Source: Psychrobacillus sp. FSL H8-0483 (GTDB lineage Bacteria > Bacillota > Bacilli > Bacillales_A > Planococcaceae). From it: a stretch of DNA of 64,000 bases. Each line of letters starts with the position of its first letter. Position 1 is the first letter of the stretch. The notes below the pieces were generated by a model. That model saw only the letters and a list, made by a program, of their open reading frames with translations. It was not told where the DNA came from and did no database searches. The position numbers and the translations under genes are program-made. The stretch is from the NCBI RefSeq assembly GCF_038637725.1, contig NZ_CP152052.1, positions 479,501 through 543,500 of the forward strand. Reading direction: 5' to 3'. This document shows, piece after piece, positions 54,084-63,135 of this stretch.

Positions 54084-54225
54084 TAGTCACCTGTTCTTTC
54101 TTACTATTTTACAGCTGAAAGTGATTTATTATTCAATCGTACCATTGTTTAAACTTTGTAAAAACTTTTGAGCGTTGCTATCTTAAATTGATAAGAATAG
54201 AATGGGTAATAGTGGGGTGAGTTAA

Positions 54226-54966
54226 TTGGAATTTAAAGGTGCAAGTGCTTATGATCAATCTGACTTTTTTTCTAATTATATGATAAGAAGAGGCAGGCAG
54301 GATAGTCCAAACAATGCAATAGAAGGACCAATTATGTACGAACTAATTGGTGATTACAAGAATAAGCACATATTAGATTTAGGTTGTGGGGATGCTGCTT
54401 TTGGAAAACAATTACTTGAAACCGGAGCAGATTACTACGTGGGTGTAGAGGGTTCAGAACAAATGGCCGCTGCTGCAAATATGAATTTATCTAATTTAAA
54501 TGGGCATGTCTATTTGAACACGATGGAGTCTTTTCATTTTCCGTTAAACGAATTTGATATCATAACATCTCGATTCGCCATTCACTATGTAGAAGATATC
54601 TGTAAGCTGTTCAACAACGTACATCATGCATTAAAGTATGGTGGCAATTTTGTGTTTAGTGTCCAACATCCACTAACGACTTCTTCTTTTGCAAGTAAGC
54701 AATCAGGAGATAGACGTGAGAATTGGATTGTGGACGATTATTTTTTGGACGGTGAAAGAAAAGAACCATGGATTGACCAAGTAGTAGTTAAGTATCATCG
54801 GACAATCGAGCAGTATTTCACCGCACTAAGAAAAGAAGGCTTCTCTATATTAGATTTGCGGGAAGGTACACCAAAACGTGAACACTTTAGTAGTGAAGAA
54901 GAATTTAAAAGAAGACAAAGAATTCCCGTTGTATTAGCTTTTGCTTGTGTGAAAGAGACAAAGTGA
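54226..54966 (+). CDS. Class I SAM-dependent methyltransferase
   Basis: 246-aa soluble protein. Motif I is HILDLGCGDAAFGKQLL (about residues 44-60), post-I acidic VGVEGSEQMA, motif IV FDIITSRFAIHYVEDI. A BioC/UbiG-like methyltransferase fold with unknown acceptor. TTG start at 54226 with GGGGTGA at good spacing. A repeat-rich spacer follows it. Confidence 0.82.
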   Translation: MEFKGASAYDQSDFFSNYMIRRGRQDSPNNAIEGPIMYELIGDYKNKHILDLGCGDAAFGKQLLETGADYYVGVEGSEQMAAAANMNLSNLNGHVYLNTMESFHFPLNEFDIITSRFAIHYVEDICKLFNNVHHALKYGGNFVFSVQHPLTTSSFASKQSGDRRENWIVDDYFLDGERKEPWIDQVVVKYHRTIEQYFTALRKEGFSILDLREGTPKREHFSSEEEFKRRQRIPVVLAFACVKETK

Positions 54967-55006
54967 CAAGTTCTTCTATTTTATTATTTGTATCTGTTTA
55001 ATTAGG

Positions 55007-55236
55007 CTGTTGTTTTTTTAGAAGCATATTTTGTGACGTAAATCCGCGAGAGTCCTGTAGAAAAACGGGCTACCAAGAAACCGCAGCGAGCTTATCGGAA
55101 CAAATCCTAAATTCGCCACGTCCATGTGGCAACAGATTCGTGACCAACATCCTGTTGCCCTGAGGAGGCTTGGCAGTTCGTCCACGGAAAACGAACGGAT
55201 TTTCGGCAGGTAATAACATTATCGTTTAACAGAGCC
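55007..55236. repeat. Dispersed repeat family A, longest copy A5
   Basis: From CTGTTGTTTTTTTAGAAGC to GTTTAACAGAGCC, reverse-complementing copy A1 over both ends. It is longer because of an internal block (GTGACCAACATCCTGTTGCCC) shared with family C. Its right end overlaps the 3' end of the MFS gene: the last codons and stop of that gene are repeat sequence. Confidence 0.75.
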
Positions 55237-56442
55237 TATTATTTTAGTAGATAAGTTAGAATATCTTCCTATAAGTAATGCTAAGTAGCAAGCAACTGCA
55301 AACATTAATAAAGATCCACCAATTACGACTTCTTTTACGGAAAGCATTTGCGCGGCAAATCCTAAAAACAAAACAGTAAGTATTTGAATAAAGCTAGATG
55401 CCATTTCATACAAGCTTGAAATTCGTCCCATCATATCAATCGGGACTTTCTTTTGTATAAATGTCATGAATCCTGTATTTGCAAGGGAAAGGAAAAATGA
55501 AAGTACGAAAAACCCGGTACTGGCCATTAAGTATGTGGTTGAAAAACTGTAAATAACATAGCCGATTGAAACTAGGAGTGTTCCCATACTCATTAAAAGG
55601 TTAGCAGAAGCAAATTTAACAAGGGCATTTGTACATACAGCACCCATTAAGAACCCAATACCGGCCATACTTACAAGTGACCCATAAGTTGCGTCAGATA
55701 AGTGTAGGACCTCCTTTGCAAATGCGACTTCCATTGAATCTAGAGCAGCTGTCAGTAACATAACCCCTTGAAATCCCATATACATCACCACAAAAGGCAT
55801 TGCCTTTTTACTGAAATCCCATACCAATTTCCAATCTGTTCGAACATCTCGCCAGGTTATGCTAGTACTTTCAGTAGTATCTCTATTACTCAGTTTAGGG
55901 AGCAGAAGTGTCAATGTAGCAGATATCATAAAAATCCCCACGTTCACAAATAAAGCATTTTCAAGACTACCTATCATAAATAAAATCCCAGCAACGAGTG
56001 GACCAGTCACAAAAGCCCCGGAGTGCACAAAACTAAGCAAAGCGTTAAACCGATTACGGTCTTGTTCGGGTAACAATAATGTCATATACGTAAAAGATGC
56101 TGGTTCAAACATCGCGCCTGCCATTTGTATAAGTAATACAAGTGTATAGATGAACCAGATGGAATCAAGAAAAGGAATTAGCACGACTAATACCGCTCTT
56201 AGCCCATCTAAAGTAATCATTAAATGTTTAGTTGAAACACGGTCAATAACACTACCCGCCCAAAATCCAACTAACATATTGGCAAAAGGTTTAATCATAT
56301 ACAGACCTGCAACTGCAAGAGCAGATCCAGTCCTGTCAAAAATGATTAAGTTAAGAGCTAATAAATAGATCCATCCACCAATATTAGCAATCCCAACTGC
56401 ACTTAAATATAAAGCAGGAAACTTCCATTTTAGTAAATTCAT
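55219..56442 (-). CDS. MFS transporter under T-box control
   Basis: 407 aa with twelve predicted helices. The A-loop motif is GFWAGSVIDRVSTKHLM, and the fold and length match the MFS branch of macrolide/multidrug efflux or amino-acid-type permeases. A T-box leader lies directly upstream, so its expression should respond to one uncharged tRNA, which would make an amino acid or peptide a likely cargo (inference). The last five residues (GSVKR) and the stop are encoded by repeat A5, so the original C terminus was probably replaced. RBS GGAGGTAG. Confidence 0.85.
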   Translation of the reverse strand: MNLLKWKFPALYLSAVGIANIGGWIYLLALNLIIFDRTGSALAVAGLYMIKPFANMLVGFWAGSVIDRVSTKHLMITLDGLRAVLVVLIPFLDSIWFIYTLVLLIQMAGAMFEPASFTYMTLLLPEQDRNRFNALLSFVHSGAFVTGPLVAGILFMIGSLENALFVNVGIFMISATLTLLLPKLSNRDTTESTSITWRDVRTDWKLVWDFSKKAMPFVVMYMGFQGVMLLTAALDSMEVAFAKEVLHLSDATYGSLVSMAGIGFLMGAVCTNALVKFASANLLMSMGTLLVSIGYVIYSFSTTYLMASTGFFVLSFFLSLANTGFMTFIQKKVPIDMMGRISSLYEMASSFIQILTVLFLGFAAQMLSVKEVVIGGSLLMFAVACYLALLIGRYSNLSTKIIGSVKR

Positions 56443-56472
56443 TTAATCTACCTCCGACATGTTTAGTTGAAC

Positions 56473-56765
56473 AAAAAAAATCCCACCCCCAAGACAATTG
56501 TCTTGGGGACGAGATTAACATGTCGTGGTGCCACCCCAGTTTGCTCTAATGTCACCATTAGTGCCTTTTCAAGTACGGCATGAATGAATACATGCTTATA
56601 CTTTAGCTCGATAACAGGAGCACCTGTCACACAATCTCTTGCAAATTTGCAAGTCCCATGTGAAGCTCAGAGGCTTGTTTCAGTAACCGTATTCTTACCC
56701 CTTTGCAGCTACCAGGGCTCTCTATAAAAAAATTGGATTACTTACTCTTCTCTTCATAGCTTTTT
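56473..56765 (-). promoter_or_regulatory. T-box leader upstream of the MFS transporter
   Basis: Minus strand: AGAGTAAGTAA and TTACTGAAA frame the specifier loop, the T-box sequence CTGGGGTGGCACCACGACA is at 56521-56539, and the terminator stem CCCCAAGACAA / TTGTCTTGGGG plus TTTTTTTT is at 56473-56508. By spacing from GAA as in the argS leader, the specifier is CAA (Gln) at 56675-56677, though shifted readings such as AAC (Asn) are possible. TGGC in the bulge predicts a tRNA with G73. Confidence 0.85.
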
Positions 56766-56851
56766 ATTTTGAACATCATATCATACATTTTGTTAATATG
56801 CATAAAAGAAATTCATATATCTCAAACTATAAGGGAAAAGGAGTGATTTCC

Positions 56852-58105
56852 ATGAAGCCTCTGGAAGAAGCTATTAAGAAATGTGCTTTATCATACGAAT
56901 CCACGGATGATCTAACACCTCTTCTACAAGCAATTGGTGATGCAAAGATTGTTCTATTGGGAGAAGCGAGTCACGGCACTTCTGAGTTTTACACAGTTCG
57001 GGCAGAATTGTCTAAACGATTGATTGAAGAGAAAGGGTTCAATTTAATTGCTGTGGAGGGAGATTGGCCATCGACTCAACATGTAAATAGGTTTATTAAA
57101 GCTTACGACAATGAGCAAATGGACGTCCGCGATGTATTGAAGGCATTTGAACGATGGCCGACTTGGATGTGGGCAAACGAAGAGATTGCTAAATTTGTCA
57201 CGTGGTTAAAGTTGCACAACAGCCAAATAGAGGTGAACAAGAAAGTAGGTTTTTACGGAATAGATGTATATAGTTTGTGGGAATCTTTAGATGAAGTGAT
57301 TACATATTTAAGTAAAACAAATCCAAATGGCACAGATTTGGCGTTCGCGAAAAAAGCTTTCTCTTGTTTTGAACCATTTAACAGACACCCTGAAACCTAT
57401 GCAATTTCTTCTACTAACATCTCGGAAGCTTGTGTGGATGAAGTTTCAAAGTTATTGGCTTCTATTCGTACCCATGAAGATAACTATCAAGATGAAAAAG
57501 AAGCCGACTTAAACTTAAAAATAAATGCAATAGTTGCGAGGAATGCGGAAGAATACTATCGTGCAATGGTTCGTAGTGATGAGTTGTCATGGAACGTTCG
57601 TGATGAGCATATGGTTGAGGCAATCAATGAAATAATGGACTACCATGGAAAAGAATCGAAAATGATTATCTGGGAACATAACACACATATTGGTGATGCC
57701 TCGGCTACGGATATGGAAGCATCGGGAATGGTGAATGTCGGGCAGATTATTCGATTGCAAAATAGAAAGGAAAATGTTTATACTGTTGGATTTGGTACAC
57801 ATAGGGGAACGGTAATTGCAGCGAATGAATGGGGAGTTCCATATAAAAAGATAGACGTACCACCCGCGAGAAAAGACTCCTGGGAAGATGCACTACATAA
57901 CGCTGGTGCATTTGATAAACTGATTATTTTTAATGAAGAAAACCGTCCCTTATTTAGCAATTGGATTGGTCATCGAGCAATAGGCGTAGTGTATCATCCT
58001 AATTTTGAAGCATATGGAAATTATATCCCTTCCAAAATTGGAAGCCGTTATGATGCATTTATTTATCTGGACCAAACCAAAGCCCTTTCACCTCTATACA
58101 TATAA
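56852..58105 (+). CDS. Erythromycin esterase family protein
   Basis: About 417 aa from ATG 56852, which has AAAAGGAG upstream; an upstream ATG at 56798 lacks a site. Family motifs are LLGEASHGTSEFYTVRAEL (catalytic His and acidic cluster), VEGDWPSTQHVN, YGIDVYSLW and IWEHNTHIGDA. Ere enzymes hydrolyse the lactone ring of macrolides, but most chromosomal homologues in Bacillus (succinoglycan-biosynthesis-like family) have no proven resistance role. The sequence alone cannot show macrolide activity. Confidence 0.85.
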   Translation: MKPLEEAIKKCALSYESTDDLTPLLQAIGDAKIVLLGEASHGTSEFYTVRAELSKRLIEEKGFNLIAVEGDWPSTQHVNRFIKAYDNEQMDVRDVLKAFERWPTWMWANEEIAKFVTWLKLHNSQIEVNKKVGFYGIDVYSLWESLDEVITYLSKTNPNGTDLAFAKKAFSCFEPFNRHPETYAISSTNISEACVDEVSKLLASIRTHEDNYQDEKEADLNLKINAIVARNAEEYYRAMVRSDELSWNVRDEHMVEAINEIMDYHGKESKMIIWEHNTHIGDASATDMEASGMVNVGQIIRLQNRKENVYTVGFGTHRGTVIAANEWGVPYKKIDVPPARKDSWEDALHNAGAFDKLIIFNEENRPLFSNWIGHRAIGVVYHPNFEAYGNYIPSKIGSRYDAFIYLDQTKALSPLYI

Positions 58106-58124
58106 GAATAGAGAAACAAAGGCA

Positions 58125-58161
58125 CAAAAAAAGAGCTACTGCCGCAGCAACAACTCTTTTT
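58125..58161 (+). terminator. Probable terminator between esterase and SLH protease genes
   Basis: Weak stem AAAAAGAG..TGC / GCA..CTCTTTTT with A and T tracts on both sides, between converging genes. Confidence 0.5.
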
Positions 58162-58201
58162 CTCTAGTCTATTTACTTCAATAAATGACTGAAATCATTT
58201 C

Positions 58202-60466
58202 TTATTGCATAGCTGTTTTGAGAATAAAAGTCTTAACAATTCCTGTTTTTTGTGAGAATTCTTCTCCTAAAACCACTAGACTGCCTTTATAGTTAAAAAG
58301 GAAATACCCTTCTCCGTCCAAGCTGTATGTTTTTACAGGTGTAAAGTTTTCATAATCATAAACATAAATTCTGTCAGCAATCGCTAGATAAAATTTCGTT
58401 AATTGTTTATTAAAGGCTACATCATAGAATTCAGTTTTAAGATCGGTAACAAATTGCATGTTAGTTTCCTTTAAAGGGCTCGCTCTGAAAATCGAGCCAG
58501 CAGGATTAAAGATATATCTGCCATCTGGAGAGATCATCATGTATGGTACTAGATCGTAATCTCCATCGTAAGGTGAATCGTAGCCTTGTGAAATAGCGCC
58601 ATTATTAATTGGGAATACTTCCATGTCCCTTGGGCTTCTATCAGAGTCTACGGCGTAAATTCGATCCTTGTTAGGATGGAGGAAGATGTTACTTTGCTGT
58701 CTGATCGATTGTGTTGACACTTCAGCGCCTGTTTCTTTATCAAAGCTTTTTAAGTCCGTCCGTTGTCCCGATCCTGATGAAACGTAGAAATAATTTTTAT
58801 CCGCTACAATATCGTAAGGGTCTATTTTTATATCGAAAAGCTTCTTTATTTTAAATGTAGAAGGATCCACAATTGCAACGGCACCTTTTTGTGTTTCTTC
58901 CGACCAATAAGAACTATGTTCTCCTTTTAACAGGGTGACATAAAGCTCACCATTATTATAGAAGATTGTTTCCGCTGGGTTGCTGAATGGGAGTCTGTTA
59001 ATGCTTTTTGTCTCATAGTTAAATGAAATCAGTTCTCCATTTTCATTAATACCATATACAATCGGGAGTTCAGGGTCATGAACTGCATCCAGGAAGATAT
59101 CGGAAAGAGTTTGTTTCGTACCTTGAAGAGGCTCTAAATCAATCGTCTCCAGGAGATCTTCACTATCCTCACCCCATATATCTTCCTCATAATCAATAAT
59201 TGGCATGTCGATAAAGCTTTCTGTTTGAATCTTTTTAAAGTCTACTTTTTTGTAATCTGCCAAAAATTGATCTAGATAATCGGATGATATAGCGAAATTA
59301 ATATCCTCAAAAATGAAAGAATTAATCCCAACAACAAAACCTTTCTTATTTAGAAGCGGACCGCCCGAGCTTCCAAAATTAATTTCCGCTGTCGTTTGAA
59401 TTGCCTTTAGAGTGCCCATTTCATCCTCGAAGGTATGCGTTCCTGATACAATACCTTCTGTAATGGTATTTATCAATCCGAACGGATTACCTATTGCAAC
59501 TACTTTTTCACCCTTTTTCACCGAGCTGAAGCTAGTCAGCGGCAAAGAAGGAAAACCAATTCTATTTTCAGGCTTCAAGATAGCTACATCTAGGTAGTCG
59601 TCATAAGCAACTACTCCTTCAAGTTCTATCTCCTCACCGCTTTTTGTAATGGCCACTGCTCTAGTACCCCCGCTGATCACATGGAAGTTTGTGGCTACAA
59701 GCTGATTCGCAACGATAAAACCGCTCCCTTGTGATACCAGTTCATCGTCTTCATCGTACAGCTCAATGACTACAACACTTTGTTCATTATTTACAATCTG
59801 TTCTGTGCTACGGGCAGGAGCTTTCGCCATATCATTCGGTTTAAAATCTTCATTTAAAAAGCGTGCCATGAAAGCAGCAAAATGTGCTCTTTTTAAGGTT
59901 TCATTCGGACGGAAGGTTCCGTCAGGATAACCTGTTGTGATATTGTGAGCTGCTAAAGCCTGGATAAATGGATAGACCTTTCCTTTATCGCTGATATCCT
60001 TAAAGTCAGAATAATATGTACCTTTTAGTTTGTAGGCATTTACAAGGATGGTCGCCATCTGACCTCTTGTTAACTTTCCATTTGGGTCAAATGTACCGTC
60101 ATCTTTACCTGAGATAATCCCAAGTTGAGCAGCTTTTGCAATCTCATTATATCCTGAGCTGCCAGGCGGAACATCTTTAAATTGAGGATTAGGTGCATCA
60201 CCTGTTTTAACACCCAATTCTCTCAAGATCATTTGAACGGCTTGAATTCGTTTGATCGGATCCTCTGGTCCAAAATTCCCGTTTTGATACCCGTTAATAA
60301 TTTTGCGATCCGTCAGAAAAATAATCTCTTTACGATAACTCTTTACATCTGGAAACAGTGTACTTCCTTCTGCTTTGTTACTGACAGAAAGTAAATCAAT
60401 AGAAAGTAAGAGAGATAAAATAATAAATACCTTAAATACCTTAAATACCTTAAATGTCTTAAACAA
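58202..60466 (-). CDS. SLH-anchored trypsin-like serine protease with C-terminal propeller-like domain
   Basis: 754 aa, exported. The N terminus has a basic FKTFKVFKVFKVF run leading into a signal peptide core (IILSLLLSIDLLSV). Three SLH domains follow at about 36-90, 94-150 and 155-212 (GYQNGNFGPEDPIKR, GKDDGTFDPNGKLTRGQMA, GYPDGTFRPNETLKRAHFA), which bind the cell-wall polymer. A trypsin-like S1C domain (about 228-410) has His in TNFHVISGG, Asp in YLDVAILK and Ser in NFGSSGGPLL; there is no PDZ domain. Residues about 460-754 form beta-rich repeats, probably a propeller. TTG start, AAGGAGG. Confidence 0.85.
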   Translation of the reverse strand: MFKTFKVFKVFKVFIILSLLLSIDLLSVSNKAEGSTLFPDVKSYRKEIIFLTDRKIINGYQNGNFGPEDPIKRIQAVQMILRELGVKTGDAPNPQFKDVPPGSSGYNEIAKAAQLGIISGKDDGTFDPNGKLTRGQMATILVNAYKLKGTYYSDFKDISDKGKVYPFIQALAAHNITTGYPDGTFRPNETLKRAHFAAFMARFLNEDFKPNDMAKAPARSTEQIVNNEQSVVVIELYDEDDELVSQGSGFIVANQLVATNFHVISGGTRAVAITKSGEEIELEGVVAYDDYLDVAILKPENRIGFPSLPLTSFSSVKKGEKVVAIGNPFGLINTITEGIVSGTHTFEDEMGTLKAIQTTAEINFGSSGGPLLNKKGFVVGINSFIFEDINFAISSDYLDQFLADYKKVDFKKIQTESFIDMPIIDYEEDIWGEDSEDLLETIDLEPLQGTKQTLSDIFLDAVHDPELPIVYGINENGELISFNYETKSINRLPFSNPAETIFYNNGELYVTLLKGEHSSYWSEETQKGAVAIVDPSTFKIKKLFDIKIDPYDIVADKNYFYVSSGSGQRTDLKSFDKETGAEVSTQSIRQQSNIFLHPNKDRIYAVDSDRSPRDMEVFPINNGAISQGYDSPYDGDYDLVPYMMISPDGRYIFNPAGSIFRASPLKETNMQFVTDLKTEFYDVAFNKQLTKFYLAIADRIYVYDYENFTPVKTYSLDGEGYFLFNYKGSLVVLGEEFSQKTGIVKTFILKTAMQ

Positions 60467-60836
60467 ACCAATTTCCTCCTTATTATTGCTCAGATAAAAA
60501 TTAATAGACTTTGAAGAAATTAGGTTGTGGAAAAATATAGTGAAAAAGTGAGGTGAGCGTGGCTGAATTAATACAGATCAAAAACTGAGCAGCATTTAGC
60601 AAGTTAATTTAACTTCTTAATAGATTCACACAGAATCAATTGATTTCTTCCTTCTTCCATATGGAACAAATTAGGATAATTTTATCTCGCTGGTATGGAT
60701 CTATATTTGGGGAATATTCCTAAAATCCCCTAGGAAAATGAGCAGTTTTTTTTATAAAACCTTAAAAAAATCCTTATTATCTGATAATTTAGTGGTACAC
60801 TACCAATATTAACATGAAATAATTGGGAGGTAAATA
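60467..60836. other. Divergent promoter spacer
   Basis: About 370 A/T-rich bases between the divergent SLH protease and carboxypeptidase genes. I find no repeat copy, no gene and no convincing structured leader in it. Confidence 0.5.
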
Positions 60837-62321
60837 GTGGAAATTCGGAAGAAATTATTTATAAGTATTCTTGCTGTTATTATGATAAGTGGTTCAGTGT
60901 TTATTCCAATTACAGACGATTCTAGCGTGGAAGCTGCTACTTCTTATGTAAGTTTAAAAAATAAAATAGATAGTATTATGTTGGATAGTAGAATGAAGAA
61001 CGCCTCCTCCAGTGTGACAATAAGAAAGGCATCTACAGGAGAGGTAGTATATGAATACTACGGAGACAGAAGTATAACACCTGCATCTTCACTAAAATTA
61101 TTAACTGGTGCAGCTGCTCTGGAGACACTTGGGGAGAATTATCGTTTCTCTACTGCTGTGTTAACAGATGGAAAGGTGCAAAAAGGAACATTGAAAGGAA
61201 ATTTGTATTTAAGAGGTCAAGGGGATCCTACTTTATTAAAAATACACTTCGATAATTTTGCAGATGGATTAGTGAAGCAAGGTATAAAAAAAATATCGGG
61301 AAATTTAGTTGGAGATGATACGTGGTTTGACTCTGTTCGATTGTCTGCGGGAATCTTAGCAGAGGATGAGCCTTACTATTATGCAGCGGCAATTTCTGCA
61401 TTGACTCTTTCGCCAAATGAAGATTTTGATGCAGGATCTGTTATTGTGGAAGCGAAACCTACTAGTAATGGAAATTCTACTAAAGTGACGTTAACTCCTG
61501 AGACGAACGTATTGCAAGTGGTCAATAAATCGAAAACTGTTCCTAAAGGATATAAAAATACGTTGAAAATAACCCGTCAAGTTGGTTCGAATAAAGTAGT
61601 AATTACAGGAAACTCACCAATTGGGACCTTCGGGAAAAAAGAGTGGATCTCTGTGACAAACCCAACCCTTTATGCGCTGGATGTTTTTAAAAAATCATTG
61701 TCAGAAAAGGGTGTTACATTCGAATCTTCCTCAAAAGTTGTTCAGGGGAAGACACCAAAAACTGCAAAATCTCTAGTATCAAGAAAATCCATGCCATTGA
61801 AAGATTTAATCATTCCATTTATGAAGTTGAGTAATAATACACATGCAGAAATGTTAGCTAAAGAGATGGGGAAAGTTGTATACGGAGAAGGTAGTTGGGA
61901 TGCTGGTCTAAAAGTGATGCGCGAATATGCGGATTCCATTGGACTGGATAGTAGAAAGTGGAATTTCGAAGATGCATCGGGAATGTCTTATTCCAATAAA
62001 ATCACTTCAAAACAAATGTCCCAATTACTATATGTTGTCCGCTCTGAACCTTGGTTTAGCACATATAGTAAAAGCCTTCCGATCGCTGGATTATCCGATC
62101 GATTCATTGGGGGAACACTTCGAAATCGATTAAAAATAGCTCCAGCAAAGGGTAATGTGATGGCGAAAACAGGTAGCTTAGAAAATATAAAATCGCTTGC
62201 CGGCTATGCATATACGAAAAATGGAGAAACTTTAATTTTTACAGTCCTAACGGAAAAGAACAAAACAAGTACCATTCCAGTCATCGATCAAATTGCTATA
62301 ACCATCACCAACCACAAGTAA
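60837..62321 (+). CDS. D-alanyl-D-alanine carboxypeptidase/endopeptidase (S13, PBP4/DacC-like)
   Basis: 494 aa, exported (signal peptide about 1-34, ending EAATSY). Penicillin-binding motifs: SxxK in PASSLKLLTG (about residue 83), SxN in LSNNTHAEML (about 332) and KTG in VMAKTGSLENIK (about 440), with the long insert between the first two that marks class C PBP4-type enzymes. It removes the terminal D-Ala or cuts cross-links in peptidoglycan. GTG start with GGGAGGT upstream. It is monocistronic with a terminator. Confidence 0.92.
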   Translation: MEIRKKLFISILAVIMISGSVFIPITDDSSVEAATSYVSLKNKIDSIMLDSRMKNASSSVTIRKASTGEVVYEYYGDRSITPASSLKLLTGAAALETLGENYRFSTAVLTDGKVQKGTLKGNLYLRGQGDPTLLKIHFDNFADGLVKQGIKKISGNLVGDDTWFDSVRLSAGILAEDEPYYYAAAISALTLSPNEDFDAGSVIVEAKPTSNGNSTKVTLTPETNVLQVVNKSKTVPKGYKNTLKITRQVGSNKVVITGNSPIGTFGKKEWISVTNPTLYALDVFKKSLSEKGVTFESSSKVVQGKTPKTAKSLVSRKSMPLKDLIIPFMKLSNNTHAEMLAKEMGKVVYGEGSWDAGLKVMREYADSIGLDSRKWNFEDASGMSYSNKITSKQMSQLLYVVRSEPWFSTYSKSLPIAGLSDRFIGGTLRNRLKIAPAKGNVMAKTGSLENIKSLAGYAYTKNGETLIFTVLTEKNKTSTIPVIDQIAITITNHK

Positions 62322-62340
62322 TGATAGAAGTGATATTACA

Positions 62341-62376
62341 AAAGTGTTACAGGTGCCTGGCACCAGTAACACCTTT
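62341..62376 (+). terminator. Terminator of the carboxypeptidase gene
   Basis: Stem AAAGTGTTAC.GGTGCC / GGCACC.GTAACAC..TTT, very strong; T tail short. Confidence 0.75.
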
Positions 62377-62455
62377 GTGATTTATAATATTTGTAGGAAT
62401 TGTTTAAGTATGAGTTGTCATGTACTATACTTAATGATGTAGTGAGGTGATGAAG

Positions 62456-63031
62456 ATGGCGCGCGAACGAAAATTTACAGATGAGCGTCTATTTCAAGTG
62501 ACGAAACAACTGATTATTAGTGAGGGGTATGAAGCATTCACTTTTAGTAAATTAGCAGCTATCTTACAAGTATCCAGAGGCAGTATATATAAGTATTATG
62601 AAAATAGAGATGAACTAATATCTGAGTTTCTTATGTTTGAGATGAATCGTTTTCTAACTGATTTTAATAGTCTTGAGAAAATAGGCGATTTCCAAACGCA
62701 ATTTAATGTTTTAATAGATTTTATTTTTGAGCATAGTAACATATACGAAGTAGTAGAAATCATCAATCAAATTCCAGGGAATTCAACCAAAAGAGTAGAA
62801 AATAACAAATCAAAGCTAAGTGAATATCATGTTGAAATGTATGAGCAGTTCCAAGGATTTATCGAGTTAGGTAGAAAAGAAAAAGTGATAAAAAGTTATT
62901 TACCGACTAGTGTAATATTAGGAATGATTTTTCAAATAATTGCAATTCCCAATCATTACGGTATTCCTCAAACGGAATGGGTTACTTCAATAAAAGAAAT
63001 ATTAAGTCATGGAATGTTCGATAAAGAGTAA
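62456..63031 (+). CDS. TetR/AcrR-family transcriptional repressor
   Basis: 191 aa from ATG 62456, which fits the GAGGTGA site; GTG and ATG codons at 62447-62450 lie within it. The helix-turn-helix is TFSKLAAILQVSRGSIYKYYENRDEL (about residues 26-51, shown in full family register), and the ligand-binding C-terminal part is helical and divergent. It is followed by a MMPL transporter gene, the usual pairing of TetR regulators with efflux or lipid exporters, and a candidate operator lies between them. Confidence 0.88.
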   Translation: MARERKFTDERLFQVTKQLIISEGYEAFTFSKLAAILQVSRGSIYKYYENRDELISEFLMFEMNRFLTDFNSLEKIGDFQTQFNVLIDFIFEHSNIYEVVEIINQIPGNSTKRVENNKSKLSEYHVEMYEQFQGFIELGRKEKVIKSYLPTSVILGMIFQIIAIPNHYGIPQTEWVTSIKEILSHGMFDKE

Positions 63032-63036
63032 ATGAC

Positions 63037-63083
63037 ATAACTGTCACGATTAAACATAATATGAATGACAGTTATCTTTTTTT
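63037..63083 (+). terminator. Hairpin between TetR and MMPL genes
   Basis: Stem ATAACTGTCA / TGACAGTTAT, followed by TTTTTTT. Terminates the regulator transcript; its arms resemble the operator half-sites. Confidence 0.75.
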
Positions 63084-63089
63084 AATCAA

Positions 63090-63107
63090 AGTGACAGTTG
63101 TGTCACT
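63090..63107. promoter_or_regulatory. Candidate TetR-type operator
   Basis: Perfect palindrome AGTGACAgttgTGTCACT, 29 bases upstream of the MMPL start. Its GTGACA half-site also recurs in the preceding hairpin (TGACAGTT). Confidence 0.55.
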
Positions 63108-63135
63108 ATATATTTTTAAATGGGGAGTGGAATTT

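Noticed and set aside
56852-58105. Acquired macrolide resistance gene
   Set aside because: Family motifs fit erythromycin esterase homologues, but base composition is native, no mobile element is linked and most such chromosomal homologues have no proven resistance function.
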